Shown: piece by piece, positions 1 through 9,493 of the stretch
Position numbering within the stretch: position 1 is the first letter of the stretch
How the letters are laid out: every line of letters begins with the position of its first letter
Source of the DNA: Desulfobacula sp.
GTDB taxonomy: Bacteria > Desulfobacterota > Desulfobacteria > Desulfobacterales > Desulfobacteraceae
Length of the DNA: 25,075 nucleotides
Reading direction: 5' to 3'
NCBI RefSeq assembly: GCF_021107415.1
Contig: NZ_JAIOSW010000408.1
Coordinates: 1 to 25,075, forward strand
Notes under the pieces: model-generated
Seen by the model: the letters and a program-made list of their open reading frames with translations, nothing else
What the model was told of the DNA's origin: nothing
Database searches by the model: none
Position numbers and translations under genes: made by a program

Positions 1-820
1 CAATGGTGGAGTCGGGTCTGGCAAAGTAGATATATTCAAATATGCACAAGGATTTATGCCTGGCAGCCTTGGGATGTCTGATGCTTCGTATACCGTCTTC
101 ATCAATAATGACAATTTCCCCGGGATCAAGTTCCCGGATGAATTCAGCCTGGACCAGATCAAAGGCGCAGGTTTCAGATGCCAGGACATAATGGCCGTTG
201 AGTTTTCCAAGGGCTAAAGGCCTGAACCCGTTGGGATCTTTCATACCGATGACTTCACCCTTACAGGTTAAAAGGATCATGGAATAGGCCCCTTCAATTT
301 TTGAAACCGCCTTTAAAATTGCACTCTCAACATCCCCTTTAATCAGGCTTTTAATAAAAAGATGGAGGAAAACCTCTGAGTCCATGGTGGTCTGAAAGAT
401 GGAACCCTGTTCTTCGAGCTCTTCTTTGAGGATATGAGCATTCACCAGGTTCCCGTTGTGGGCAACAGCATAGGAGCGGTGCCTGTGGTTGACAACAAAG
501 GGCTGGGCATTGGTTAAAACCGAATCTCCTGTGGTGGAATACCTGACATGACCGATGGCAGAACCGCCTTCAATTCGATCAAGATCCTCCATGTTAAAGA
601 TTTCAGGAACAAGCCCCATGCCCTTGTGAGAGAAGATTTTATCATTTATACCCCGGTTTACCGAGATGCCGGCGCTCTCCTGCCCCCTGTGCTGGAGGGC
701 ATAAAGGCCGAAATAGGTTATTTTAGCCGCTTCGGGATGTTTATACAGTCCAAATACACCACATTCATCTTTGGGCTTGTCACTCCTGATCATTGGATTT
801 TGGATATAAGGATTATGCAT
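1..820 (-). CDS. purF: Amidophosphoribosyltransferase (PurF), C-terminus cut by window edge
   Basis: This enzyme catalyses the first committed step of purine synthesis, making phosphoribosylamine from PRPP and glutamine. About 273 residues are visible, covering the N-terminal nucleophile glutaminase domain. Reading from ATG at 820, a 19-residue leader precedes Cys20 in DECGVFGLY; leaders of this kind are cleaved in the Bacillus-type enzymes to expose the catalytic Cys. The QHRGQESAG and GHVRYSTTG motifs follow. An in-frame ATG also exists at 826, but the AGGA of the ribosome site lies about 8 nt before the 820 ATG and only about 2 nt before the 826 one, so 820 is preferred. The start lies inside the last codons of carB (8 nt overlap), suggesting translational coupling. 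The phosphoribosyltransferase domain is outside the window. Confidence 0.95.
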   Translation of the reverse strand, partial: MHNPYIQNPMIRSDKPKDECGVFGLYKHPEAAKITYFGLYALQHRGQESAGISVNRGINDKIFSHKGMGLVPEIFNMEDLDRIEGGSAIGHVRYSTTGDSVLTNAQPFVVNHRHRSYAVAHNGNLVNAHILKEELEEQGSIFQTTMDSEVFLHLFIKSLIKGDVESAILKAVSKIEGAYSMILLTCKGEVIGMKDPNGFRPLALGKLNGHYVLASETCAFDLVQAEFIRELDPGEIVIIDEDGIRSIRHPKAARHKSLCIFEYIYFARPDSTI

Positions 821-3800
821 GGTCATTTTCCTGGTGATAGTCTTGAATGGGGTTGACACTGAGCTCCTTTCTTTTCAGAGCCTGGATCGCACTGCAGATG
901 GCCTTTGTGCCATCTGTGGTGGTGGCATATGGAACTTTATATTTAATTGCGGCACGTCTTATTGCATATCCGTCCCGTTTGGTCTGGGTTGATGCACCCG
1001 TGTTTAAAATCAGTTGAATTTCGTTATTTGTCACAGCATCCACAACATGGGGCCGGCCGGCAGATACTTTTTTAACCAGTTTAGTTGGAACATTATGCTC
1101 ATTAAGAAATTTTGAAGTTCCTTTTGTCGCCATAATCGTGATTCCCATTTCATGAAAGCTTTTAGCAACCGGCAGGGCAGCCATTTTATCCTTGTCCTGA
1201 ACACTTATAAAGACGGTGCCCTGGCTGGGAAGTTTTTGTCCGGCTGCAAACTGAGCTTTAGCAAATGCAGCACCCAGGTCCTTATCAATCCCCATGACTT
1301 CACCGGTTGATTTCATTTCAGGTCCTAAAACCGGATCAACATTATCAAATCTGTCAAAGGGCAAAACCGCTTCTTTCACACAATAGTAAGGCGGGATAAT
1401 TTCCCTGGTTAAACCCAGTTCATCAAGGGTTTTTCCCAGCATGATTTTTGTGGCAAGCTTGGCCAGAGGAACGCCAATGGCTTTGGACACAAAGGGAATG
1501 GTTCTTGAAGCCCTTGGATTGACCTCAATGATATATACCTTGCCATTCATGATACCAAATTGAATGTTCATAAGGCCCTTAACATTCAGTTCTTTGGCAA
1601 TGGCCCGGGCAGCGTCTGTCATTTCGTCAATGTGTCCTTGAGGAATGGAGTGTGGCGGCAGCACGCAGGCCGAGTCTCCGGAATGAATTCCGGCTTCTTC
1701 AATATGTTGCATCATACCGCCGATAATGGTTTTCTCACCATCCGAGATGGCGTCCACATCAAGTTCAATGGCTTCTTCAAGGAATTTATCAATGAGAACC
1801 GGCTTGTCAGGAGACGCCTGGACAGCCAGATTAAAATATTCTTCAAGATCTTCTTCGTCATACACAATTTTCATGGCACGACCGCCCAGAACAAAAGAGG
1901 GGCGAACCATAACCGGATATCCGATATCTCTTGCAACCTTTCTTGCCTCTTCATAGGAATATGCAATTCCGTTTTCAGGCTGTCGCAAGCCCAGCTTGTT
2001 TAGCATCGCCTGGAAAAGATTCCTGTCTTCAGCCCGGTCAATGCTTTCCGGGCTGGTTCCGATGATGGGAACCCCTGCTTTTTGAAGATCCGAGGCAAGG
2101 TTCAGCGGAGTCTGTCCGCCAAACTGAACAATCACCCCATAGGGTTTTTCCTTTTCAACAATGTGAAGCACATCTTCCCTGGTTAAAGGTTCAAAATAGA
2201 GTTTGTCAGAAGTATCATAGTCTGTGGACACGGTTTCAGGATTGGAGTTGACCATGATGGATTCCACGCCTTCCTCTTTCAGAGCAAAGGAGGCATGAAC
2301 ACAGCAGTAGTCAAATTCAATGCCCTGACCTATTCTGTTGGGTCCACCGCCCAGGATAATAACCTTTTGTTTTTCCGATACCCTTGCTTCGCATTCTGTT
2401 TCATAGGTGGAGTAGTAATAAGGGGTTGCTGCCCTGAACTCTGCAGCACAGGTATCCACAAGCTTATAAACCGGGACAAGGCCAAGGTCTTTTCGTGTCT
2501 GCTCAATTTGTTTCTCCGTCAGACGGGTAAGGTGTGCCAGCTGTTTATCCGAGAAGCCGTATTTTTTTGCTTTCTCAAAGAGATCCCGGGGAAGATCCTT
2601 GCCGGCAAGTGTTATCTGTTTTTCAAGATCCACGATCTGTTTCATCTGGTTGAGGAACCATGGATCAATCCCCGTCATTTCATAGATCATGGTGATGGGC
2701 ATGCCGTGTTCAATGGCATATTTTATGTAGAACAGCCGCTGGGAATTGGGTGTGGAAAGTTTGTACTCCAATTCATTGCCGCTGACACTGCCGGGCAGCG
2801 GATCTTTTCCGTCTGCCCCAAACCCGGCACGACCGATTTCAAGGGAGCGCAAGCCTTTTTGAAATGCTTCTTTAAACGTTCTGCCAATGGACATGGTTTC
2901 CCCCACGGATTTCATGGCAGTGCTTAAAATATCTTCAGTTTCAGGGAATTTTTCAAAGGTCCACCTGGGAATTTTCACCACACAATAATCAATGGACGGC
3001 TCAAAGCAGGCAAGGGTTTCACCGGTGATATCATTGGGAATTTCATCCAGGGTATACCCCACAGCCAGTTTGGCAGCAATTTTCGCAATGGGAAATCCCG
3101 TAGCCTTGGAGGCCAGGGCAGAACTCCTGGAGACCCTTGGATTCATTTCCACCACAATAAGATCCCCGTTTTCCGGATTAACGGCAAACTGGACATTTGA
3201 TCCGCCTGTATCCACCCCGATTTCTCTTATAATAGCAATGGAGGCATCCCGAAGTTTCTGGTATTCCTTGTCCGAAAGGGTCTGGGCAGGGGCCACTGTG
3301 ATGGAATCGCCCGTGTGTACGCCCATGGCATCCACATTTTCAATGGAACAGATGATGACCACATTATCCGCATGATCCCGCATGACTTCCAGCTCGTACT
3401 CTTTCCATCCAAGGACCGATTCTTCCAGCATGACCTGGGTATTGAGGCTGGCATCAAGTCCTGCCTTTGAAAGGCGGACAACCTCTTCCATATTATAGGC
3501 AACCCCTCCGCCTGTTCCGCCAAGGGTGAAGCTGGGTCTTACAATGATGGGAAAGCCGATTCGCTTTGAGACGTCTTCAACTTCCTGGATATTGGTGGCA
3601 AAGCCGCTCTTGGGGATTTTCAAGCCGATTTTATTCATGGCATTCCTGAAAAGTTCACGGTCTTCAGCCTTGTTAATGGCCTCTTCAGAAGCCCCGATCA
3701 TCTCAACATTATATTTTGCAAGAATACCTGTTTTAGCCGCTTCAATGGCTGTGTTTAGACCGGTCTGTCCGCCCAGGGTGGGCAAAAGGGCATCAGGCCT

Positions 3801-4043
3801 TTCCTTTTCAATGACCTTGATAACGGTTTCAGGAGTGACAGGCTCAATATAAACCTTGTCCGCGGTTTCAGGATCGGTCATGATGGTGGCAGGGTTTGAA
3901 TTGATCAAAATGACTTCATACCCTTCTTCTTTCAAGGCTTTACAGGCCTGGGTTCCTGAGTAGTCAAATTCACAGGCCTGGCTGATAATGATGGGACCGG
4001 CACCAATGATCAGGATTTTTTTAATGTCTTTACGCTTTGGCAT
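813..4043 (-). CDS. carB: Carbamoyl-phosphate synthase large subunit
   Basis: The large subunit makes carbamoyl phosphate from bicarbonate, two ATP and ammonia delivered by CarA, feeding pyrimidine and arginine synthesis. The product is 1076 residues from ATG 4043, normal for the family. It holds the expected internal duplication: two carboxyphosphate/carbamate ATP-grasp halves, the first beginning [22 protein letters not shown] and the second [20 protein letters not shown]. Each half contains a PSFTLGG or PSFVLGG loop and a VEMNPR or IEVNPR metal-binding motif. A C-terminal MGS-like allosteric domain (about 930-1076) contains [13 protein letters not shown] six bases upstream (4049) is in frame but less likely. 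The gene overlaps carA by 14 nt and purF by 8 nt, consistent with one coupled operon. No defect is visible. Confidence 0.97.
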   Translation of the reverse strand: MPKRKDIKKILIIGAGPIIISQACEFDYSGTQACKALKEEGYEVILINSNPATIMTDPETADKVYIEPVTPETVIKVIEKERPDALLPTLGGQTGLNTAIEAAKTGILAKYNVEMIGASEEAINKAEDRELFRNAMNKIGLKIPKSGFATNIQEVEDVSKRIGFPIIVRPSFTLGGTGGGVAYNMEEVVRLSKAGLDASLNTQVMLEESVLGWKEYELEVMRDHADNVVIICSIENVDAMGVHTGDSITVAPAQTLSDKEYQKLRDASIAIIREIGVDTGGSNVQFAVNPENGDLIVVEMNPRVSRSSALASKATGFPIAKIAAKLAVGYTLDEIPNDITGETLACFEPSIDYCVVKIPRWTFEKFPETEDILSTAMKSVGETMSIGRTFKEAFQKGLRSLEIGRAGFGADGKDPLPGSVSGNELEYKLSTPNSQRLFYIKYAIEHGMPITMIYEMTGIDPWFLNQMKQIVDLEKQITLAGKDLPRDLFEKAKKYGFSDKQLAHLTRLTEKQIEQTRKDLGLVPVYKLVDTCAAEFRAATPYYYSTYETECEARVSEKQKVIILGGGPNRIGQGIEFDYCCVHASFALKEEGVESIMVNSNPETVSTDYDTSDKLYFEPLTREDVLHIVEKEKPYGVIVQFGGQTPLNLASDLQKAGVPIIGTSPESIDRAEDRNLFQAMLNKLGLRQPENGIAYSYEEARKVARDIGYPVMVRPSFVLGGRAMKIVYDEEDLEEYFNLAVQASPDKPVLIDKFLEEAIELDVDAISDGEKTIIGGMMQHIEEAGIHSGDSACVLPPHSIPQGHIDEMTDAARAIAKELNVKGLMNIQFGIMNGKVYIIEVNPRASRTIPFVSKAIGVPLAKLATKIMLGKTLDELGLTREIIPPYYCVKEAVLPFDRFDNVDPVLGPEMKSTGEVMGIDKDLGAAFAKAQFAAGQKLPSQGTVFISVQDKDKMAALPVAKSFHEMGITIMATKGTSKFLNEHNVPTKLVKKVSAGRPHVVDAVTNNEIQLILNTGASTQTKRDGYAIRRAAIKYKVPYATTTDGTKAICSAIQALKRKELSVNPIQDYHQENDHA

Positions 4044-5172
4044 TTTCAATCACTTTTGCAAACTGGTTAAAAAGATAGGCTGAATCATGGGGCCCCGGGG
4101 ATGCTTCGGGATGATATTGTACGGCAAATGCCTTTATAGAATCATTCTTAAGGCCCTCAAGGGAATCTTCATTCAGGTTAATATGGGTCATAACAGAATC
4201 GTTCTTGCCAATGGTATTTAAATCCACTGCAAATCCATGGTTCTGGGAGGTGATTTCAACCTTGCTGGTTGAAAGGTTTTTAACCGGCTGGTTCCCGCCT
4301 CTATGACCGAATTTAATTTTCATTGTTTTTCCGCCCATGGCAATGCCGAGAAGCTGCATGCCAAGACAGATGCCGAAAATGGGAACAAATCCCAGAAGTT
4401 CTTTAATAGTGTCGACGGCATAGGTCACAGGTTCCGGGTCTCCCGGACCATTGGACAAAAAGATACCTTCGGGATTCAAATTTTTAATGGTCTTTGCATC
4501 TGTAGTTGCCGGAACCACAAGCACTTCACACCCTGCTTCTTCAAGGCACCGGATAATATTATATTTCAGGCCGAAATCAAGGGCCACAACAGAATGTTTC
4601 TTGCCTTTGAAACGCCAGATTAAAGGGTCTTGTAATTTATCAATATCAATATAGTCCGGCTGGTTGTATTTCCAGAAATAAGGCTTTTTTGTGGTGACAT
4701 AGCCCACAAGATCACTACCCTGCATGGATGGGATCTGTTTGGCCTTTTCAACCAGGGAATCGGGATCAAGATCCGAGGTGGATATGACGGCCCGCATGGC
4801 ACCGGATTTTCGGATATGGCGGACCAGGGCCCTGGTATCCAGATCTTCAATCCCCAGCACATGGCCTTTGATCAGATAATCTGCCAGCGTTCCTTTGGAT
4901 CTGAAATTGCTTGGAAAATCCTGGTATTCTTTTACAATAAATGCCGCCACCTGAATCCTGTCAGATTCAATGTCTTCGGGGCAGATGCCATAATTTCCAA
5001 TCAAAGGATAGGTCATGGTAACCATCTGGCCATAATAGGAAGGGTCGGTCAGAATTTCCTGGTAACCGGTCATGCTGGTATTAAACACGACTTCCCCGTT
5101 TGATTCCCCGGGTCCTGTAAAACTCCTGCAAGGAAAAATCCTGCCGTCTTCAAGGGCTAATAATGCTTTCAT
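4030..5172 (-). CDS. carA: Carbamoyl-phosphate synthase small (glutaminase) subunit
   Basis: CarA hydrolyses glutamine and channels ammonia to CarB. The 380-residue product has the family's N-terminal domain and a class I glutamine amidotransferase domain from about residue 190. Visible motifs are the oxyanion loop SNGPGDP (240-246), the nucleophile elbow GICLGMQ with Cys269, and His354/Glu356 in YHPEASPGP, completing a Cys-His-Glu triad. The start ATG is preceded by AGGTGTGAG. carA is the first gene of the operon, and its upstream 127 bp carries an inverted-repeat element (see the feature at 5220-5284). The 14-nt overlap with carB implies equimolar production of the two subunits of the heterodimer. 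Confidence 0.97.
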   Translation of the reverse strand: MKALLALEDGRIFPCRSFTGPGESNGEVVFNTSMTGYQEILTDPSYYGQMVTMTYPLIGNYGICPEDIESDRIQVAAFIVKEYQDFPSNFRSKGTLADYLIKGHVLGIEDLDTRALVRHIRKSGAMRAVISTSDLDPDSLVEKAKQIPSMQGSDLVGYVTTKKPYFWKYNQPDYIDIDKLQDPLIWRFKGKKHSVVALDFGLKYNIIRCLEEAGCEVLVVPATTDAKTIKNLNPEGIFLSNGPGDPEPVTYAVDTIKELLGFVPIFGICLGMQLLGIAMGGKTMKIKFGHRGGNQPVKNLSTSKVEITSQNHGFAVDLNTIGKNDSVMTHINLNEDSLEGLKNDSIKAFAVQYHPEASPGPHDSAYLFNQFAKVIENAKA

Positions 5173-5219
5173 ACAAACTCACACCTGTTTAATATAAAGT
5201 AACTAATATAAATTTTGGG

Positions 5220-5284
5220 ACTTGCAAAATTCTTTTGCAAATCGAGCCTATTCAATTAACACAATTGGTGTGATTTTGGCAAGT
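5220..5284. repeat. Inverted-repeat element upstream of carA
   Basis: The 127 bp between carA and the large split gene holds a nested symmetrical element. ACTTGCAAAAT at 5220-5230 is matched by the reverse complement of 5273-5284 (ACTTGCCAAAAT, one extra C), like short terminal inverted repeats about 65 bp apart. Inside the left arm is a perfect hairpin, TTGCAAAA-TTC-TTTTGCAA (5222-5240). It could be an operator or leader structure for the car operon, or a small REP/MITE-like repeat. No second copy was noticed in this window, so mobility cannot be judged. Confidence 0.4.
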
Positions 5285-5295
5285 TAGTTCTTGCC
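5278..5295 (-). terminator. Hairpin just after the stop of the large split gene
   Basis: On the minus strand, GGCAAG-AACTAA-CTTGCC forms a perfect 6-bp stem with a 6-nt loop beginning five bases after the stop codon at 5300. It is followed by AAAATC rather than a U tract, so intrinsic termination would be weak. Part of the stem is shared with the inverted-repeat element next to it. Confidence 0.25.
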
Positions 5296-5299
5296 TGAA

Positions 5300-7099
5300 C
5301 TAATCATTATCTGGTAAATCAGGTGTTACCTGAGACTCTTTTTTTTTCGGTTTTCTGAACCTTTTAAACTTAACTTTCCGCCATAACCCGTCAGTACTGT
5401 AACATTCCCAAGCCCAGCGCAGCCATTTGATCAATGCAAATGCAATCCAGAGTGCCCAGGCCAGAATTAAAACACGATACACTGTCATGGATAAAGAAAA
5501 AACCACAGGTTGTGGAAGGGTATTACCAGAAATATCCTGATACCATTTTAAAGAATGATCATGCGAACCATTCCCGGCAATCTGCATATTCGGATATCCA
5601 AGAAGTCCGTTTTGTATACCATGAAACAGGACAATAACAGCAAGAAGTGTCAATACAGGTAAAATAACCTGTATAAAATTAAATGCAGTATCAGATAATT
5701 TTTTCCCGTTTTTCATTCTCAGACCAAGGGACAGGAGCCATGCGGCTACTGGCAGAACCGCTAAAAGTGACGCCTGGGTCAAACCAAGTCCCAAAAGAAA
5801 CCAGTGATAACTCTTTAATGGTGTTATTTTCAACCTTCCAAGTACTGATGACAATAATAATAACACGAAAACTGAACTCCAAAACAAGACTGCCGGACCC
5901 ACATAAGGACCTGAACAAAAGAGTATCCATCGATTCTGAGGCATTTTTACAAAGATATATGAATCTACACTGGGAATCCCGATATCCACTTCAGAGGCCT
6001 TCCATTTAAAGCCTATATCCTTTGATGTCCGCCATGCAAGTTTGACAGTCTGTGCCCCTGGTACCAGAGGTAAAAGAACCTTATCACCCTCTTGATTAAT
6101 GGGTTGAGATTTATTGTTAATTATTAGATTCTGGAGTTTGGAGCCAGGCGGTAAAGTTATGGCATGACGGCTTCCGCGGCTGCTTTTTATGTTTAATTCC
6201 AGTTCTGCATTGGTTATTCTTTTCCCCGGGCTTAACTTTAAAACAGTGCTCTCAATTGTATAGGTCTGTACTTTAACTCCCTTTGGACGTGTTATATTAA
6301 TGACAACCTCTTCCCCGGGCCATGGTCGAAACTCAGGAAACCATCTGCCCTCCTGACTCTGATGATGAATAACAGGTATGCCCTGTATATCAGAATGCCA
6401 CATTGTACCCACATTTATTTTCCAGATCTCAGTCCAATCCAGGGTATCAGCAGCTTTTAATACGAGTTGATCTGTTTTCTCAAGGGAAGATACCCAGTGC
6501 GTCCTGGTCTGTTTTGACCCAAGGTTGAGATGGATTTTTCCTCTCTTTACAGGGATATCAGATGTTATCGCTTCACCTTTAAGCAATGGAATTTGAAGGA
6601 GAACAGCGGCTCCCACAGGTGTCTTTCTTTGAACTAATGTTTCTATTTTCCATGTAAGCCCTAAATGAAAAATTCTTGTAATTTCAATAAACTGGGGTAA
6701 AAGATCGGCTTCAAAAATTTCTGGTTTGTTCTTTTTAGTGCTGATTCTTGTAAGTTGTAATTGATTATCCACAACGCCATTTGAATGCAACCCCTCCACA
6801 TTCCAGTCATCAGCCGTGATATCAACATAATTTGGTTTTAAAGGAAAAGGGATCTGCACTATGCTTCTGAAAGGCAAAATTCCTGCAAGTTTTATTGTAT
6901 GAATCCCTTTTGGCACACGTACCCATAAATAACCTGTGTCCGGATCACGATACATGCTTGAAACAGGAGTTCCATTCAGTAGAACAGTTTCGGGGAGCCA
7001 TAGTTTGGCATTCCCCGGCAAAGGAATTGCAAGGCTTTTATACAGGCTGTGGACTTCCATTGCAATTTTAAGTTTATGCTTGTCTATCACTATTTTCAT
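5300..7099 (-). CDS. C-terminal part of a large membrane protein (third ORF of a split gene)
   Basis: This 599-residue ORF is best read as the C-terminal segment of one protein beginning at 9458. Its ATG has no recognisable ribosome site, and the preceding 13 codons in the same frame (K-P-H-C-A-P-N-C-A...) carry a Cys pair that looks like genuine coding sequence. That frame joins the end of the upstream ORF exactly at an A9 tract. The segment has a beta-rich extracytoplasmic part (about 1-400), then about four hydrophobic helices (for example AVLFWSSVFVLLLLSSVLG, FNFIQVILPVLTLLAVIVLF, VLILAWALWIAFALI) and a basic, charged tail. I do not recognise a named family; it resembles very long conserved hypothetical membrane proteins of Proteobacteria. 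An in-frame A9 tract near the C-terminus (5339-5347) does not disturb the frame. Confidence 0.7.
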   Translation of the reverse strand: MKIVIDKHKLKIAMEVHSLYKSLAIPLPGNAKLWLPETVLLNGTPVSSMYRDPDTGYLWVRVPKGIHTIKLAGILPFRSIVQIPFPLKPNYVDITADDWNVEGLHSNGVVDNQLQLTRISTKKNKPEIFEADLLPQFIEITRIFHLGLTWKIETLVQRKTPVGAAVLLQIPLLKGEAITSDIPVKRGKIHLNLGSKQTRTHWVSSLEKTDQLVLKAADTLDWTEIWKINVGTMWHSDIQGIPVIHHQSQEGRWFPEFRPWPGEEVVINITRPKGVKVQTYTIESTVLKLSPGKRITNAELELNIKSSRGSRHAITLPPGSKLQNLIINNKSQPINQEGDKVLLPLVPGAQTVKLAWRTSKDIGFKWKASEVDIGIPSVDSYIFVKMPQNRWILFCSGPYVGPAVLFWSSVFVLLLLSSVLGRLKITPLKSYHWFLLGLGLTQASLLAVLPVAAWLLSLGLRMKNGKKLSDTAFNFIQVILPVLTLLAVIVLFHGIQNGLLGYPNMQIAGNGSHDHSLKWYQDISGNTLPQPVVFSLSMTVYRVLILAWALWIAFALIKWLRWAWECYSTDGLWRKVKFKRFRKPKKKESQVTPDLPDND

Positions 7100-7107
7100 T
7101 CGTGGAC

Positions 7108-9315
7108 TTACAGCGCAATTGGGTGCACAATGAGGCTTTTTTTTTCAATTAATTTAATTTTAAGTTCATTAAGTAATTCTTTTGAAGGAAATGAATTCTC
7201 AGCATTTGCAGGCATTGCAGAAAACAGACAAATAATCATTAGAACAATAACACTGATAGCACTTGGTTTTATATTAGAGTAATCAAAACCCTTCCCCTTG
7301 GAAAATTTAACTCCGGCAATTCCGTAAATCAGTAAACCAAGCAGGATAACCCGGACAAACCCAAGAACCATATTAATTTTTGGAGATAGAAAAATGAACT
7401 TCATTGTTTCATCCCTTTTAACTGGCCCACTCCACGAAAATTCAACTTTATTCCAATTCCATGTTGGCATTCCGGCACCGGTTTGAATTCTTGCATTGGA
7501 ATCAAACTCATTTACTCCGACTATAACTGCTTTTGCCTGTATGCTTCCTGGATAATATGGTTTTTGCCTGATCTCATCCGTTACATACCTGGCTGAGTCT
7601 TCAAGCCTTTCAGCCGCTATTTTTCTTTTCCCAATCATTTTTTTAAGAGGAGCCGCGGGTCTTGCTTGGGGCTTCACCACAGTCGATGCCGGTGCCTGGG
7701 GCCGCTTTTGTAATGTCCTGTCCATTGCACGCCATGAATATTCAAGCTGGGGATAAATTCCATGTTTTATCTGGTTTATCATAAAAGGCAGGCTGATAAT
7801 AACCAGACCGGCAATACAGACCAGCCGATAATTATTAATCAAAGAATATATCTTCCCCTTTGGGATAACCTTTAAAAGAGCAAGCGCTGCCAGGATATGA
7901 AGCCAGATCCAGCATGGCGCACCTGATTCATGCTGAATAAGAACAAGAACAACCAACGCAACAAAGCCCCATCTCCATGATCTAAGCCTTGCCACACCAA
8001 GCGAGATGATAAGTACAAAAAAACAATCAAATAAATTCCATGACTTCAACCAGGTTTCTCTTATGGTATCAATACCGGATGCATTAAATATTGACCATCC
8101 CGGAGGCAAATGAATCTCACCTGCAACTGAATGAAAATCCCGATCCCATCCTGTTACAGGAATCGAGCCCGATTTATTGATTCTACTTTCAGCAGTCATA
8201 TTAACCTTGCCATAACGCATCTCAATACCTGCTTTGCCGGAATCATCAAGCCGGGTGATAAATTGCTCTTTCCCATTCAGCATAATTCTTCCAGGCTCAA
8301 CCGGCGGATTTATTGAAAGTCGCCAGCCTGTGGTCATGGTGCCTGAAATACGATCCTTGACAGAATATCCCCTGCCGTCAAAATCAAGCCATAAAATTCT
8401 GTTAAGATTAAGTTTGTCCGGTGCAGGGTGAGAGTCGCCGCGTTTTTTTTCTTCAAATCTCATAATGTCTTTAGATAACATTAAATATGCTGGAAAGGAT
8501 TTCCAGACTTCCGGCATCGTTGTCTGCTGGGGATCTATTTGTGCAGGGCCTTTAATATCAACTGACCGCAAATAATTATGGGGTTCAAATGACCATATTT
8601 CTTTATCAGTATTAAAATTTCCCAGAGAAGCTTGAGACAGCGTTTTTACAACACCTTTATGCCTTAAAGTAATTTTAAGCCGCCATTTTCCAGGCTTTGC
8701 CTGTATGAGTAATATAACATCGGGTTTAATCTTGACAGGAAGTTTGCTCTCAAGTTTCACAGGAATAAAATCTTTGGTACCGATCCTGCCAATACGTATT
8801 TTACGATGTTTGCCGGATATATATAAATCAAGATGGGTTACAACCTGTAAAGGGATATCGTCCTTGATCAACCGGTGTACCTGCACATTACACCGGTTTT
8901 CCCTCTTTTGTGCCTCAAGTTCATCCTGACCATGTTTGAGCCAGAGCCTGCCGGTTTTGTCCAAATGTGGAAAAGCAATTTTTTTCCCCTGTACTGATAA
9001 ATTCAACAAACCGCTTTGTGCAGGTATTTGAACCCATTCAGGCCGGGTATCAAAATAAAAAACTCCTGTTACTATATACTTTCCAGGGGTCTCTATAAAA
9101 ATTGCAGGATACCCTCCTCGTACACCCACAAGCCATTCTTTATCATTAACTCTAACCTTGTCCGGCCAGAATTTATGATTTCCAGGGAGTTTCACCCATA
9201 TTTTTTTAGAATATATTTCCCAGGTTTGAGAGAAAAAAGCATCCTTTTCATTAAAATCAAGTCTAAGCTTAGACGGCCATGAGCATACTTTTTTTGAAAG
9301 TCTGTTATAAATCAA
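7108..9315 (-). CDS. Middle part of the large membrane protein (second ORF of a split gene)
   Basis: This ORF of about 735 residues has no credible start: the only initiator is a TTG without a suitably placed ribosome site. Its frame continues smoothly from the signal-peptide ORF at 9312-9458 if the ribosome or polymerase slips by -1 at an A9 tract. It contains a beta-rich extracytoplasmic region (about 1-430), a helical membrane cluster (about 430-540), a Pro/Lys-rich linker (RPQAPASTVVKPQARPAAP), another soluble stretch, and two hydrophobic segments near residues 650-710. It ends at a TAA nine codons after a second A9 tract. Beyond that tract the -1 frame runs directly into the next ORF. 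Function is unknown; it is probably an envelope protein. Confidence 0.7.
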   Translation of the reverse strand: MIYNRLSKKVCSWPSKLRLDFNEKDAFFSQTWEIYSKKIWVKLPGNHKFWPDKVRVNDKEWLVGVRGGYPAIFIETPGKYIVTGVFYFDTRPEWVQIPAQSGLLNLSVQGKKIAFPHLDKTGRLWLKHGQDELEAQKRENRCNVQVHRLIKDDIPLQVVTHLDLYISGKHRKIRIGRIGTKDFIPVKLESKLPVKIKPDVILLIQAKPGKWRLKITLRHKGVVKTLSQASLGNFNTDKEIWSFEPHNYLRSVDIKGPAQIDPQQTTMPEVWKSFPAYLMLSKDIMRFEEKKRGDSHPAPDKLNLNRILWLDFDGRGYSVKDRISGTMTTGWRLSINPPVEPGRIMLNGKEQFITRLDDSGKAGIEMRYGKVNMTAESRINKSGSIPVTGWDRDFHSVAGEIHLPPGWSIFNASGIDTIRETWLKSWNLFDCFFVLIISLGVARLRSWRWGFVALVVLVLIQHESGAPCWIWLHILAALALLKVIPKGKIYSLINNYRLVCIAGLVIISLPFMINQIKHGIYPQLEYSWRAMDRTLQKRPQAPASTVVKPQARPAAPLKKMIGKRKIAAERLEDSARYVTDEIRQKPYYPGSIQAKAVIVGVNEFDSNARIQTGAGMPTWNWNKVEFSWSGPVKRDETMKFIFLSPKINMVLGFVRVILLGLLIYGIAGVKFSKGKGFDYSNIKPSAISVIVLMIICLFSAMPANAENSFPSKELLNELKIKLIEKKSLIVHPIAL
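7137..7145 (-). other. A9 slippage site 2 in the large membrane protein gene
   Basis: On the coding strand the sequence reads ATT GAA AAA AAA AGC, again nine A in the same codon phase as site 1. The zero frame ends at TAA nine codons after the tract. The -1 frame reads K-P-H-C-A-P-N-C-A and continues into the 599-residue ORF. No strong stem-loop was seen just downstream, which favours polymerase slippage or tract-length variation over classic stimulated ribosomal frameshifting. Confidence 0.6.
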
Positions 9316-9458
9316 GGGGCAATTTTTTTTTCCTCTCCGTGCAACACCCAGTCAATCCATGGTTTTAAAGGATCAGGAACTTTTTGATGTGGTAAAGGTT
9401 CTGCAAAAAGAGAAGTTGCACACGACAAAACAACCAAATAAATGATAAATTTTTTCAT
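9312..9458 (-). CDS. Signal-peptide N-terminus of the large membrane protein (first ORF of a split gene)
   Basis: A 48-codon ORF starts at ATG 9458 with a well-placed AGGA (CAGGAAATAATT before the ATG), 35 bp after yjbQ. It encodes a typical signal peptide (MKKFIIYLVVLSCATSLFA, likely cleaved before EPLPH) and then a proline/tryptophan stretch ending WVLHGEEKK. It stops at TGA three codons after an A9 tract. In the -1 frame past the tract the reading goes N-C-P-L-I-Y and enters the 735-residue ORF. The joined three-ORF product would be 1386 residues (4159 nt plus two -1 shifts). As it stands, this ORF alone would give only a secreted peptide of about 29 residues, unlikely to be the real product. 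Confidence 0.65.
   Translation of the reverse strand: MKKFIIYLVVLSCATSLFAEPLPHQKVPDPLKPWIDWVLHGEEKKIAP
9323..9331 (-). other. A9 slippage site 1 in the large membrane protein gene
   Basis: On the coding strand the sequence reads GAG GAA AAA AAA ATT in the signal-peptide frame, nine A in a row. It contains the slippery heptamer A-AAA-AAA in the phase used for tandem -1 slippage. The zero frame reaches TGA three codons later; the -1 frame (or one added A) stays open for the next 735 codons. A reverse shift, phase-variable tract length or a base-calling error would also explain it. Confidence 0.6.
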
Positions 9459-9493
9459 AATTATTTCCTGATTTAAACAGTATTTATAAATTT

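Noticed and set aside
813..4049. Long opposite-strand ORFs inside carB, carA and purF
   Set aside because: They lie antisense to genes with complete family motifs, lack ribosome sites and have no recognisable protein features.
5300..9458. Treating the split gene as a plain decayed pseudogene
   Set aside because: Apart from the two A9 tracts, more than 1300 codons are open with no stop and sensible membrane topology, which is unlike random decay. It remains possible if decay is very recent.
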